Assembly: GCF_005885815.1 (NCBI RefSeq) | Contig: NZ_CP040602.1 | Span: forward strand, 1,813,630-1,877,629 | Length of the DNA stretch: 64,000 nucleotides | Direction of reading: 5' to 3' | DNA from: Thiomicrorhabdus sediminis | Lineage (GTDB): Bacteria > Pseudomonadota > Gammaproteobacteria > Thiomicrospirales > Thiomicrospiraceae | Shown: positions 55,316 to 63,969 of the stretch, in pieces | Position numbering within the stretch: position 1 is the stretch's first letter | Layout: each line of letters opens with the position of its first letter | Translations under genes and position numbers: made by a program | Notes under the pieces: model-generated | What the model saw: the letters and a program-made list of their open reading frames with translations, nothing else | What the model was told of the DNA's origin: nothing | Database searches by the model: none

Positions 55316-56860
55316 TTAGGGCAAGTCATAGCGCTGTTTAAATGGGCAAGGCCCGGCAAATGGACTTAAGTTCTGCAACCAGTCCGGTGCCGTATAAAAC
55401 TTCTCATTAACCGGCTTTATGACCTGCTCACGGTATAGAGAATAATTAAACTCGTGCCCTTCTAGCCAGTAATATTGCGTCATTGCATTGATCTGCAAGC
55501 TCTGCACGTCCAACTTGGTAAAATAGGGCTCGACCTTTGCCAAATCCTTCTGATGGGTAATCAAAAGCTTAAGGGTACTGCCATCCAAGCCTTTATAGTC
55601 AATCAATTTGTCATCTTCACGGCCGTATTTGGACTGGCTGGCAAAGACATGAATCTGATCATTCTGACAATGATAGGCCAACGCCGACTGGCTGCTGTAA
55701 TCCAGCGTGAAAAATGACGTTTGTTGATCAATCGGTAAAGCCGAACACACCTTGGCCGGTGTTTTATAAAGAGCGACCTGATGTCTTTGCGATTCACCGA
55801 TCAATTGTTCGGCCCAATTCAGTGCTAATAAAATCGCCACACCGGCAATTAATGAAAGCCAAGCGTTAAAACTCAATAAACGACTTAATTGTCGGTCATT
55901 TAAGCGCGCATAGAAAACATATAGCAAGCTCACCGCAATCAAAGGCCAATGCAAGCCGACACTGTTTTTAAAACTGACTACCAGCAACACCAGCAATAAC
56001 GGCAAGGTCGCAAACAAGATCAGCGCGGGCAGTTTATTGGCATAATTGATATTAATCAAAGGTGCTAACTTCAGCGCTTTCAAGCCATACCAAACGCCTA
56101 AGGGCGATAACAGCACCAGCAGCATTAACAGATAGCTGAGGACATTCATCATGTCGAAATGGCTTTCCGCGGTACGCGAAAAGAAGTTGAACAGAATATT
56201 GTTCCAACAATGTGCGGCGTTGAATAACCAGTTTTCAAGCAGTGCGATAACAACCAGTGCGATCATTACGGCGAGTTGCTTCCAATTGAATTGACGCCAC
56301 TGCCAAAGGCTGAAAAGCAAAAGACCAAACAGCATAAAGGCGGCAAAGTATTTGGCCAAAAACGCCAAACCTAAAAACAATCCCGCCAAAATCGCATCGA
56401 GCCACTTCCGGTAGAGGTAGGCACGGCTAAAGAAAAACACTCCCAACACTGCCACAACCACCAGCACCGTATCATTCGCGGTGACCACAAACATCAATGA
56501 AATGGGCGAAACAAAAAACACCAACGCAGTATAAAACGCGACCGGCTTTTTATCCGGCATCTGCATGATGACAAACTGATAGATCAACACGCTGATCAGC
56601 ACGGCGCCAAAAAACGCAAACGCACGGTACCAATAAAGATTGTCGGCAACTTGCGACATGGCGGCCAAAAGCCAGCCGACTGCCGGCGGATGGTCATAAT
56701 ATCCCCAAGACAGATTTTGACCCCAGCCGATAAAATAGGCTTCATCACCGGTTAAGGGCAACAAAGCGATCAGTAGGATTTTGATAACAATAAAAGCGGC
56801 CAGCAAGATTTGCTGTGCGCGGGACAATTGCGAAATAAAAGAGGTGAATGCCGTGAACAT
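55316..56860 (-). CDS. GT39/ArnT-like membrane glycosyltransferase (first copy)
   Basis: 514-residue GT-C fold protein with an N-terminal helix, then the first periplasmic loop with the catalytic acidic pair in LTGDEAYFIGWG and the following WGYYDHPPAVGWL. About eleven further hydrophobic helices and a C-terminal periplasmic domain of about 140 residues follow. Such enzymes transfer a sugar from a polyprenyl-phosphate donor to an envelope acceptor, as ArnT does. It closes the leftward arm after the UbiA-like and PAP2 genes, so polyprenyl-phospho-arabinose is the likely donor (inference). Acceptor unknown. A paralogue lies at 61071-62585. Confidence 0.8.
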   Translation of the reverse strand: MFTAFTSFISQLSRAQQILLAAFIVIKILLIALLPLTGDEAYFIGWGQNLSWGYYDHPPAVGWLLAAMSQVADNLYWYRAFAFFGAVLISVLIYQFVIMQMPDKKPVAFYTALVFFVSPISLMFVVTANDTVLVVVAVLGVFFFSRAYLYRKWLDAILAGLFLGLAFLAKYFAAFMLFGLLLFSLWQWRQFNWKQLAVMIALVVIALLENWLFNAAHCWNNILFNFFSRTAESHFDMMNVLSYLLMLLVLLSPLGVWYGLKALKLAPLININYANKLPALILFATLPLLLVLLVVSFKNSVGLHWPLIAVSLLYVFYARLNDRQLSRLLSFNAWLSLIAGVAILLALNWAEQLIGESQRHQVALYKTPAKVCSALPIDQQTSFFTLDYSSQSALAYHCQNDQIHVFASQSKYGREDDKLIDYKGLDGSTLKLLITHQKDLAKVEPYFTKLDVQSLQINAMTQYYWLEGHEFNYSLYREQVIKPVNEKFYTAPDWLQNLSPFAGPCPFKQRYDLP

Positions 56861-56895
56861 AGATTATTGATTACCTTAAAAGTCCATCGTGCCGA

Positions 56896-57336
56896 CTAAA
56901 CTGAAAGCGCGACTAAAATATAGGCAACCAAGACACCGACCAGAATACCGGCGCCGATTTCAATTCGACTATGACCGATACGCTCTCTTAATTGAACTGA
57001 GTTCTGAGCCTTATTCAGCTGATTGATGAGCGTGGCGTGTTTGCCGACTTGTCGCCTTAAGCTATTGGCATCGAGCATGACGATAAATGCCAAGGTCAAG
57101 GCAACGCCAAATGCGGCACTATCAATACCGTGTAATAACGCGATCAACATCGCCATACTGCTGACAATGGCGCTGTGGTTACTTGGCAAACCACCATAAC
57201 CGATCAAGCCGAACGCCAACTGCTTGGCACGAATCGAATTGATAATAAACTTGGAGACACCGGCAACCAGCCAGGCGATAAACGGAGTGATCAAATAAAG
57301 ATAATCGGCCAGATAAGGCATTAAAGGAGCGCTCAT
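56896..57336 (-). CDS. divergent PAP2-family membrane phosphatase
   Basis: 146-residue membrane protein with four to five helices. GYGGLPSNHSAIVSSMAML carries the PSxHS phosphatase motif of the divergent PAP2 (DUF212) family, followed by LDANSLRRQVGKHA. A and stop codons overlap with the upstream UbiA-like gene (TAATG) behind a GGAGGAG site, so translation is coupled and the longer start at 57372 is unlikely. In mycobacteria a PAP2 protein (Rv3807c) is encoded next to DPPR synthase and is the proposed 5-phosphate phosphatase. The same role is inferred here. Confidence 0.78.
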   Translation of the reverse strand: MSAPLMPYLADYLYLITPFIAWLVAGVSKFIINSIRAKQLAFGLIGYGGLPSNHSAIVSSMAMLIALLHGIDSAAFGVALTLAFIVMLDANSLRRQVGKHATLINQLNKAQNSVQLRERIGHSRIEIGAGILVGVLVAYILVALSV

Positions 57337-58241
57337 TAAGCTCCTCCTTGCGGCCATAACGCCCATAGACAAGTACCAATCCAGGCAATGACGGTCAGCA
57401 ACAACTGTTTATCGGCAATCAACGCTTCGGTCGGCGATTCACCTTTACCTAAAGCCTCACTGATATACCAGTAACGGAACAAGCCAAATAAAACGAAAGG
57501 AATCGTCATGACCATTTCCGGGCGCGCGTTCATTACAAACAGACTATAGAACAATAAGGCACCGGTGGCTGACATCTCAGCGTAGCGGTCAATCAAGGCA
57601 ACCGAATATTTCGCCAAAACTTCACGCCCCTGCTGGGTAGTCTGCATAAGTTCCTGACGGCGTTTGATCGCGGCAAGATAAAGCGCCAGACACAAGGTGG
57701 TGACAAACATCCAGCTCGATACCGGTACCGAAATCGCCATGGCTCCGGCATAGACGCGCAATACAAACCCGCTGGCGATGGTAAAGATATCCAAAACAGG
57801 CTGATGCTTGAGATAAAAGCTATAGGCGACATTCAACAATAAATAGGCGATGATAACCGCCATGACCATCGGCTGGACCACAAACCCTATTAGCAAAACA
57901 GCATACAACACCGCCAGTAACATTTTGGCCTGCGCCGGCAAAACCTGTCCGGAAGCCAGCGGGCGTTTTTTTGATTTGACCGGGTGCAGGCGATCGCTCT
58001 CTATATCCTGCAAATCATTGACGATATAAGTGGCCGAAGCGGCGATTGAGAACAGGACAAAGGCAATCAGCGCTTCGGAGATGGCGACAACATCTAGAAA
58101 CAGTCCGGTAAACATCAATGGCGCAAACACAAAGGTATTTTTCAGCCATTGATGTGGACGCATCAATTTTATTAAACCAAGTAAAGCGGAAGACTTTTGC
58201 GGATTAGCTGCGTCAAGCTTATCGGAAGTGTTAGAATTCAT
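57336..58241 (-). CDS. decaprenyl-phosphate phosphoribosyltransferase-like UbiA protein
   Basis: 301-residue UbiA-superfamily prenyltransferase. The first Asp-rich motif is N75-D-L-Q-D-x3-D83, followed by SKKRPLASG. The N-terminal LIKLMRPHQWLKNTFVFAP is characteristic of DPPR synthases (Rv3806c type), which join PRPP to polyprenyl phosphate. The second motif region is SFYLKHQPVLDIFTIASGF, and about nine hydrophobic helices are visible. Quinone-type UbiA proteins have a different start. First gene of the leftward arm, 148 bp from the divergent gtrA gene. Confidence 0.85.
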   Translation of the reverse strand: MNSNTSDKLDAANPQKSSALLGLIKLMRPHQWLKNTFVFAPLMFTGLFLDVVAISEALIAFVLFSIAASATYIVNDLQDIESDRLHPVKSKKRPLASGQVLPAQAKMLLAVLYAVLLIGFVVQPMVMAVIIAYLLLNVAYSFYLKHQPVLDIFTIASGFVLRVYAGAMAISVPVSSWMFVTTLCLALYLAAIKRRQELMQTTQQGREVLAKYSVALIDRYAEMSATGALLFYSLFVMNARPEMVMTIPFVLFGLFRYWYISEALGKGESPTEALIADKQLLLTVIAWIGTCLWALWPQGGA

Positions 58242-58389
58242 GTAATTATTTCTGCCTACGTTAATTGGCTAGCTTATTAAGCTAAACAGAGTCAAATCCA
58301 CTCATAAAATTAGCAGGGCATAGAACTGCGTAAATAACCTATAATTCTTTACAATATCAGCCCGGAAAATAGACCCAAAAGCCTACTGA

Positions 58390-58779
58390 ATGAAGATTGC
58401 ATTAATGTACACGATTTTCGCCGTTCTCGCCACTGCGGCTAATATCGTCAGTCAAGATATCACCCACCGAATCTATCAAGGCCAATTTGAGCTATGGCTT
58501 TCTATTTTTGTCGGCACCGCCGTCGGCTTGGTAGTGAAATATTTTCTCGACAAACGTTATATCTTCCAATACCAGACCACCTCGATTGGCCACGGCAGCA
58601 AAACTTTCTATCTTTATACCTTGATGGGGGTAGCCACCACCGTTATCTTCTGGGGATTCGAAGCCGCTTTCGACGCCATTTATCAGACCCAGCAGATGCG
58701 TTATATCGGCGGTATCATCGGCCTGGCAATCGGCTATTTTGTTAAATACCAGCTCGATAAACGTTTTGTGTTTCGTTAA
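58390..58779 (+). CDS. GtrA-family small membrane protein
   Basis: 129-residue protein with four hydrophobic helices and the paired GtrA repeats AVGLVVKYFLDKRYIFQYQ and, near the C-terminus, AIGYFVKYQLDKRFVF. GtrA proteins are proposed to help flip or present polyprenyl-linked sugars. Mycobacterial Rv3789, encoded next to dprE1, is in the same family. Here too it directly precedes the dprE1-like gene (30 bp), which supports a link to lipid-linked arabinose. Confidence 0.88.
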   Translation: MKIALMYTIFAVLATAANIVSQDITHRIYQGQFELWLSIFVGTAVGLVVKYFLDKRYIFQYQTTSIGHGSKTFYLYTLMGVATTVIFWGFEAAFDAIYQTQQMRYIGGIIGLAIGYFVKYQLDKRFVFR

Positions 58780-58809
58780 TGATTAATATTTCACAACAGG
58801 CTTTTTAGC

Positions 58810-60144
58810 ATGAATCATGTCAGCAAAATCTCCGGTTGGGGACGTTACCCGCAAATCGATAGCCAGGCACTACCGGCAAATAGCATGCAACAGGTTCAGC
58901 TGCATATTGCGCAAAGCGGCTCGCTGCTTGCCCGAGGATTGGGGCGCAGTTATGGCGACAGCAGCCTGAGTGAACGCCACATCCCCATGCAACGTTTGGA
59001 TTATTTTATCGATTTTGACGATAACACAGGCGACCTGCTCTGTTCCGCAGGCGTCAGTTTGGCCGAAATCCTCGAGCATTTTGTTCCGCTCGGCTGGTTC
59101 TTACCTGTCACCCCCGGCACTCAGTTTGTCACCATCGGTGGCGCCATCGCCAGTGATGTGCATGGCAAGAACCATCACTTGCACGGCAGTTTCTGCGAAC
59201 ATATCAATTTTCTGAAAATCTGTCTCGCCAATGGTGAAATGGTGCGCTGCTCGGCAAACGAAAACAGTGCGCTGTTTCATGCCACCTGTGGCGGCATGGG
59301 CTTGACCGGCATTATTGTCGAAGCCAGCCTGCGTTTGATTCCTATTAACAACCGTTTTATTGCCGAGACCACCTTAAAAACCGCAAATCTAAGCGAAACC
59401 TTGCAAAGCTTTGAGCAGACGCAGGATTTCACCTATTCGGTAGCCTGGATCGATTGCCTTGCCAAAGGCGCCAACCTTGGGCGCTCACTGATAATGTTGG
59501 GCGAGCATGCCGGAGACGAAGCCGATCAACTATATGCCCGAGACCTATCCAAGCAAATCAACAAAGGCCAGCTGAGCATGCCTTTTAATTTGCCGCAATT
59601 CACCCTTAACCGCTATAGCATCAAGGCATTCAACAGCCTTTATTACCATCGCGTCACGAGCCCGAAAAGCGAACGTATTGTCGACTATCAGCCGTATTTT
59701 TATCCATTGGATAAGATCGCCCACTGGAATCGTATGTACGGTAAGTCGGGCTTTGTACAATACCAGTTCGTCATTCCTAAAGAGGCGGGACAAGAAGGCT
59801 TACATAAGATTTTGCACGAAATAGCGCAAAGCCAACGCGGCTCTTTTCTAGCGGTTCTCAAGCTATTCGGTAAAGGCAATGACAATCTGCTCAGCTTTCC
59901 GCAACAGGGTTATACCTTGGCCTTGGACTTTAAACTGGACAATAATCTTTTTGCTTTTCTGCAACGACTCGATGCCATTGTGCTCGACTACGGCGGGCGC
60001 ATTTATCTGACTAAAGATGCGCGTATGTCGGAACAGACATTCAAACAGAGTTACCCACGCTGGCAAGAGTTTCAAGAGGTTCGCGAGCACTATGGCGCCC
60101 TGGAGAAATTCAACTCTTTGCAGTCACAACGCCTCGGCCTTTAG
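58810..60144 (+). CDS. DprE1-like FAD-dependent decaprenylphosphoryl-ribose oxidase
   Basis: 444-residue VAO-type flavoprotein expected to oxidise the 2'-OH of polyprenyl-phospho-ribose. FAD motifs are LARGLGRSYGDSSL (40-53) and TPGTQFVTIGGAIASDVHGK (101-120), with GKNHHLHGSF matching the mycobacterial GKNHH region. FGKGNDNLLSFPQQGYTLALDF aligns with the DprE1 active-site strand, and the position of mycobacterial Cys387 is Ala371. The C-terminal KDARMSEQTFKQSYPR also matches. Next to dprE2-like and gtrA genes. Confidence 0.88.
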   Translation: MNHVSKISGWGRYPQIDSQALPANSMQQVQLHIAQSGSLLARGLGRSYGDSSLSERHIPMQRLDYFIDFDDNTGDLLCSAGVSLAEILEHFVPLGWFLPVTPGTQFVTIGGAIASDVHGKNHHLHGSFCEHINFLKICLANGEMVRCSANENSALFHATCGGMGLTGIIVEASLRLIPINNRFIAETTLKTANLSETLQSFEQTQDFTYSVAWIDCLAKGANLGRSLIMLGEHAGDEADQLYARDLSKQINKGQLSMPFNLPQFTLNRYSIKAFNSLYYHRVTSPKSERIVDYQPYFYPLDKIAHWNRMYGKSGFVQYQFVIPKEAGQEGLHKILHEIAQSQRGSFLAVLKLFGKGNDNLLSFPQQGYTLALDFKLDNNLFAFLQRLDAIVLDYGGRIYLTKDARMSEQTFKQSYPRWQEFQEVREHYGALEKFNSLQSQRLGL

Positions 60145-60250
60145 CGCTTGAAAACAGACGAATTCATCGGCTTTTTGCTATAGTAGGCAACTACTCGGTT
60201 GAGATGCTTCAACCCATTAACTTTATGTTTATACTGATGCGAGACGCTTT

Positions 60251-61012
60251 ATGACCAACGCTGCTGCCAATCAAACTAAAAATATCGTCATTATCGGCGC
60301 CACCTCGGCGATTGCTCAGGCCACTATCCGCGAATATGCCAAACAAAACCACCGTCTGTTTCTAGTGGCTCGCAATAAAGAACAGCTCAACTTGATTAGC
60401 GATGATGCCAAATTACGCGGCGCACATGAGGTGGATAAGTTCTATTTGGATACCACCGATTATGAGGCCCATAGCGAGTTAATGAACTGTATCAATGAAA
60501 CACTGCCTAGCATAGATATCGTTTTGATCGCTCATGGCACTCTGCCGGATCAAACAGCGTGTCAAAACAATGTCGCACTGATGATGCAAGAAGTCGAAAT
60601 CAATGCGCTCAGCACCATTGCCTTATTAAGCCATCTTGCCAATCAGATGGAAACTCAGCAAACCGGCGATATCGCAGTGATCACCAGTGTTGCCGGTGAT
60701 AGAGGTCGTCAGTCGAATTATATCTACGGTGCGGCAAAATCGATGGTGAGCACCTTTTTACAAGGGCTGCGTAACAGACTTTATAGCAAGAACATTAATG
60801 TGCTGGATATCAAACCGGGCTTTGTCGACACACCGATGACGGCGAGTTTTAAAAAAGGCTTGCTTTGGGCACAGCCTGAACAGGTTGCCAAATCGATTGT
60901 CAAAGCCATCGATAAACGTAAATCGACTCTGTACACACCATGGTTCTGGCGTTTTATTATGCTGATTATCCGCAATATCCCAGAAACCATTTTCAAACGC
61001 CTGAAGCTCTAA
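60251..61012 (+). CDS. DprE2-like SDR, keto-arabinose reductase
   Basis: 253-residue short-chain dehydrogenase with cofactor loop IIGATSAIAQAT, AHGTLPDQ in place of the classical NNAG, Ser146 in ITSVAGDRG, and Tyr159-x3-Lys163. The altered cofactor loop and VAGDRGRQSNYIYGAAK stretch are those of DprE2 proteins, which reduce the 2'-keto intermediate to polyprenyl-phospho-arabinose. The position 106 bp after the dprE1-like gene supports this. The C-terminus (FWRFIMLIIRNIPETIF) is hydrophobic and may touch the membrane. Confidence 0.86.
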   Translation: MTNAAANQTKNIVIIGATSAIAQATIREYAKQNHRLFLVARNKEQLNLISDDAKLRGAHEVDKFYLDTTDYEAHSELMNCINETLPSIDIVLIAHGTLPDQTACQNNVALMMQEVEINALSTIALLSHLANQMETQQTGDIAVITSVAGDRGRQSNYIYGAAKSMVSTFLQGLRNRLYSKNINVLDIKPGFVDTPMTASFKKGLLWAQPEQVAKSIVKAIDKRKSTLYTPWFWRFIMLIIRNIPETIFKRLKL

Positions 61013-61070
61013 TCAGCAAACTCAGATTAAGACGTTGTTAACAGACCAATCACAAAACCAGAATGATTCA

Positions 61071-62585
61071 ATGAAAAACGCAGCCATGACATCTCTAATT
61101 AACACACCACAAAAAGCCAGTGTCGCACTGGTCGCCTTTATGACTTTGATTCACCTGATTATGGCGTTTCATGTCGAGCTGGGCGGAGATGAAGCGCATT
61201 ATGCGTTATATGGATTAATGCCGGATTGGAGTTATTTTGACCATCCCCCATTAATTGGTTGGCTGCAGATGTTACCGATGGCACTGCTACCTTTTGACTG
61301 GGCGGCACGTTTGGTGCCGATTACCCTCTATGCCCTGCTCAATTACCTGCTGTATCGAGTCACCATCGAATTGTTTGGTGATCAAAGCGCCGCTGATAAC
61401 AACGCCGGATGGCTCGGCTTTTTCAGTCTGGTCTTGCTTAACAGTAGTCTGATTCTTTCCCTGATGGGGATGGCGATGTTGCCTGATAACCCTTTGATGG
61501 TGATTGTTTTGGCGCTGCTACTGGTGATCAAAAGAATGATGGATAGCGGCAAGCGAATCCGCTTATCTTTATGGCTATGGCTCGGCGTACTGGTTGGATT
61601 GGCCGCTTTAGCCAAATATACCGCCATCACCATCGTGGTTTCTCTAGTGGCGATAATGCTGATGGAAAAACGTTTTTACTGGCTTAAACAGCCCGGTCTT
61701 TACCTAGCCGTTGCGATCAGCGCCCTGATGCTTCTGCCGGTGCTCTATTGGAATGCCAGTCACGACTGGGCATCGTTTATTTACCAGATTAACCACGGCA
61801 CCCATAGCGACAGCTGGCAAATTGAACGCTTATTGCAAACCCAAGCCATTCAGTTGATTGTTTACAGCCCGCTCATTTTCGTTGCCGGCTGGTTAATGAT
61901 GTTGAAAGCTAGCAACTATATCAACCCAGCCAATCACTCACGCCGTTTATTGTTGGCGTTTGCGCTACCTGTCACCTTACTGTTTGGTTGGGGATCCGGT
62001 TTTGAACCGAGCTTGCCGCACTGGACATCCTTGGCTTGGCTATTGTTGATTCCGATCGTTGCTGACAGCCTATGGCAACAACGTCAAAAGCGCTGGGTCA
62101 AGAACGTAATAGCGGCTCACCTATTGATTATGGTGCCTCTGGTCTTACTGTTGCATAGTTTTATCTATCAGCCGTGGATTGCATTTGCCGATTACAAACA
62201 CCCATTACAAGGTGATTATGGCTGGCCTGAAGCGGCGGCCAAAGCCGAACAGTTACAACAGCAAATCCAGCAACAAAGTGATGCAAAAAAACCGGCACTG
62301 TTCGTTTCCAACTGGAGTTATGCCAGCCACCTGGCTTGGTATGCCAGACCACAACCGGTATTTATCACCAGCTCCATGCAGACCCAGTTTGAGTTTTGGT
62401 ATGGCCGTCCACAAGCGGGAATGGATGGATTGTTGGTAGCACCTCATTACGAGCCGAACCCACCGCTGACCAATGAAGCCAACCACTTCGAGTCATGTCA
62501 GCGAATTGACCAGTTAGATATGCACGGTGATGACAATATTATTGTCAGCTACTATTTCTATCACTGCCGCAATTACTTGCCTTAG
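61071..62585 (+). CDS. GT39/ArnT-like membrane glycosyltransferase (second copy)
   Basis: 504-residue GT-C protein paralogous to 55316-56860. The first loop carries LGGDEAHYALYG and WSYFDHPPLIGWL, and MGMAMLPDNPLMV follows. About ten helices are visible, then a periplasmic C-terminal domain with WYARPQPVFITSS. It follows the dprE2-like gene and should use the same lipid-linked sugar. The frame opens at a TTG (61035). ATGs at 61071 and 61086 are both plausible and no strong ribosome site decides. Confidence 0.8.
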   Translation: MKNAAMTSLINTPQKASVALVAFMTLIHLIMAFHVELGGDEAHYALYGLMPDWSYFDHPPLIGWLQMLPMALLPFDWAARLVPITLYALLNYLLYRVTIELFGDQSAADNNAGWLGFFSLVLLNSSLILSLMGMAMLPDNPLMVIVLALLLVIKRMMDSGKRIRLSLWLWLGVLVGLAALAKYTAITIVVSLVAIMLMEKRFYWLKQPGLYLAVAISALMLLPVLYWNASHDWASFIYQINHGTHSDSWQIERLLQTQAIQLIVYSPLIFVAGWLMMLKASNYINPANHSRRLLLAFALPVTLLFGWGSGFEPSLPHWTSLAWLLLIPIVADSLWQQRQKRWVKNVIAAHLLIMVPLVLLLHSFIYQPWIAFADYKHPLQGDYGWPEAAAKAEQLQQQIQQQSDAKKPALFVSNWSYASHLAWYARPQPVFITSSMQTQFEFWYGRPQAGMDGLLVAPHYEPNPPLTNEANHFESCQRIDQLDMHGDDNIIVSYYFYHCRNYLP

Positions 62586-62592
62586 GCCGCCC

Positions 62593-63969
62593 ATGCAAGC
62601 TATCGATTCCAGCGCGAATAAAAGCATTTTCATCTTGCCGTTTCTGTGGTTCTTCAAAGCCCTGATTTTGCCGTGGACACACGCCAAAGAGATCATCGCC
62701 CAGCCCAATAAAGCCTTTATCGAGGTCGATTTTCTTAAGGGGCTAAGTGTACTGATGGTAATCACCTTTCATGTCTTTTTTGCCGTCTTTGTGGTGTTTA
62801 AAAAACAGCCTGAAGCGCTGCAACTTTTCATTGATTCGATTCCGCCCGCAATGAGCTTTGTCTTGGGCTTTGACAAGGCGGTGGATATCTTTTTTATGCT
62901 CAGCAGTTTTTTATTGACCTACTCGCTGCTCAATATCCATGAGAAAAAACAGGATATCTCTGTCTCGCGTTTTTATCTGCACCGTTTCTTTCGAATTTAT
63001 CCACTGTTTGTTGTTGCCTTGCTGCTCTACGGCTTGGCCGATATCGACAAACTTTTGCGTGATGGCTGGTACAGTTTGCTCTTTATTGAAAATATTTTCA
63101 GTAAAGGCATTATCCCCGTACAGTGGAGTTTATCGATTGAAATGCAGTTTTATCTGATTATGCCTTGGCTGATTTTATTGCTGCTAAGAAGCTGTCACGG
63201 TATTTTCTGGCTCGTGGTGCTGATAGTGCTTTCCGCCGGGGCCCGTTATTGGGTGGCCTTATCGGATGCGTTGATTTATCAGACGCCTTGGTATCAGATG
63301 TTCCAGTCAGAGCATATCAGCCTCTATATGGACAGCATGTATTATGTCATTGAAACACGCCTTACTCCGCTACTACTGGGAATGCTCTGGGCATGGCTGA
63401 TCTTTTTTAAGCCTAATGCCCGCTTACAAAGCTCCGCTGTGGTCAAAGCCTTGGTGTGGATTAGCATGTTAAGTCTGATTTATATCAGCATGCGCTTTCC
63501 AGTCTATGCGGAAAGCTCTCATTACTATCAGGTATTTGACAGTCAAATCAATCTTGCCGCGATCAGCCTGCATCGCATTGTTTTCAGTGTCGCCATATTA
63601 GTACTGATCTTATTCGGTTTTTATCAACTAAAACCCACAGCAAGTTCGGTCCGGCAAAACCTGAAACAGCGCCTATTAGAAAATAAAACCTGGCGCCTGC
63701 TATCCGAAGTCGCCTACCCGATGTACTTTTTCCACTTTCCGTTTGTCGCCATTGCCTGGGTGCTCGTTTTGGGTACCACTGAGATCCATTCAATTGAACA
63801 GATTCGACTATGGATGCTGGCGCCGGTGATTGCCTTGGCGATAGCCATGACGCTGTATTTTTCTTTGTGGATGAACTTTCTGATCGAAGCGCGCTTTATC
63901 AAAATCGGAAAACAGATTGAAACCAAATGGTTTGCCGGGCATAATGCCCCTGCAAACCGAAAAAACTAA
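62593..63969 (+). CDS. acyltransferase-3 family membrane protein
   Basis: 458-residue OafA-type integral membrane acyltransferase. The family start FIEVDFLKGLSVLMVITFHVFF contains the conserved His. RFYLHRFFRIYPLFVVALLL is the R-x-x-R-I-x-P motif and VQWSLSIEMQFYLIMPWL the W-S-L-x-x-E motif. About ten helices follow. These enzymes O-acylate envelope sugars. The ATG at 62593 lies 7 bp after the glycosyltransferase stop; the longer frame from 62527 would overlap that gene by 59 bp. Last gene in the window; the final 31 bp hold nothing. Confidence 0.85.
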   Translation: MQAIDSSANKSIFILPFLWFFKALILPWTHAKEIIAQPNKAFIEVDFLKGLSVLMVITFHVFFAVFVVFKKQPEALQLFIDSIPPAMSFVLGFDKAVDIFFMLSSFLLTYSLLNIHEKKQDISVSRFYLHRFFRIYPLFVVALLLYGLADIDKLLRDGWYSLLFIENIFSKGIIPVQWSLSIEMQFYLIMPWLILLLLRSCHGIFWLVVLIVLSAGARYWVALSDALIYQTPWYQMFQSEHISLYMDSMYYVIETRLTPLLLGMLWAWLIFFKPNARLQSSAVVKALVWISMLSLIYISMRFPVYAESSHYYQVFDSQINLAAISLHRIVFSVAILVLILFGFYQLKPTASSVRQNLKQRLLENKTWRLLSEVAYPMYFFHFPFVAIAWVLVLGTTEIHSIEQIRLWMLAPVIALAIAMTLYFSLWMNFLIEARFIKIGKQIETKWFAGHNAPANRKN

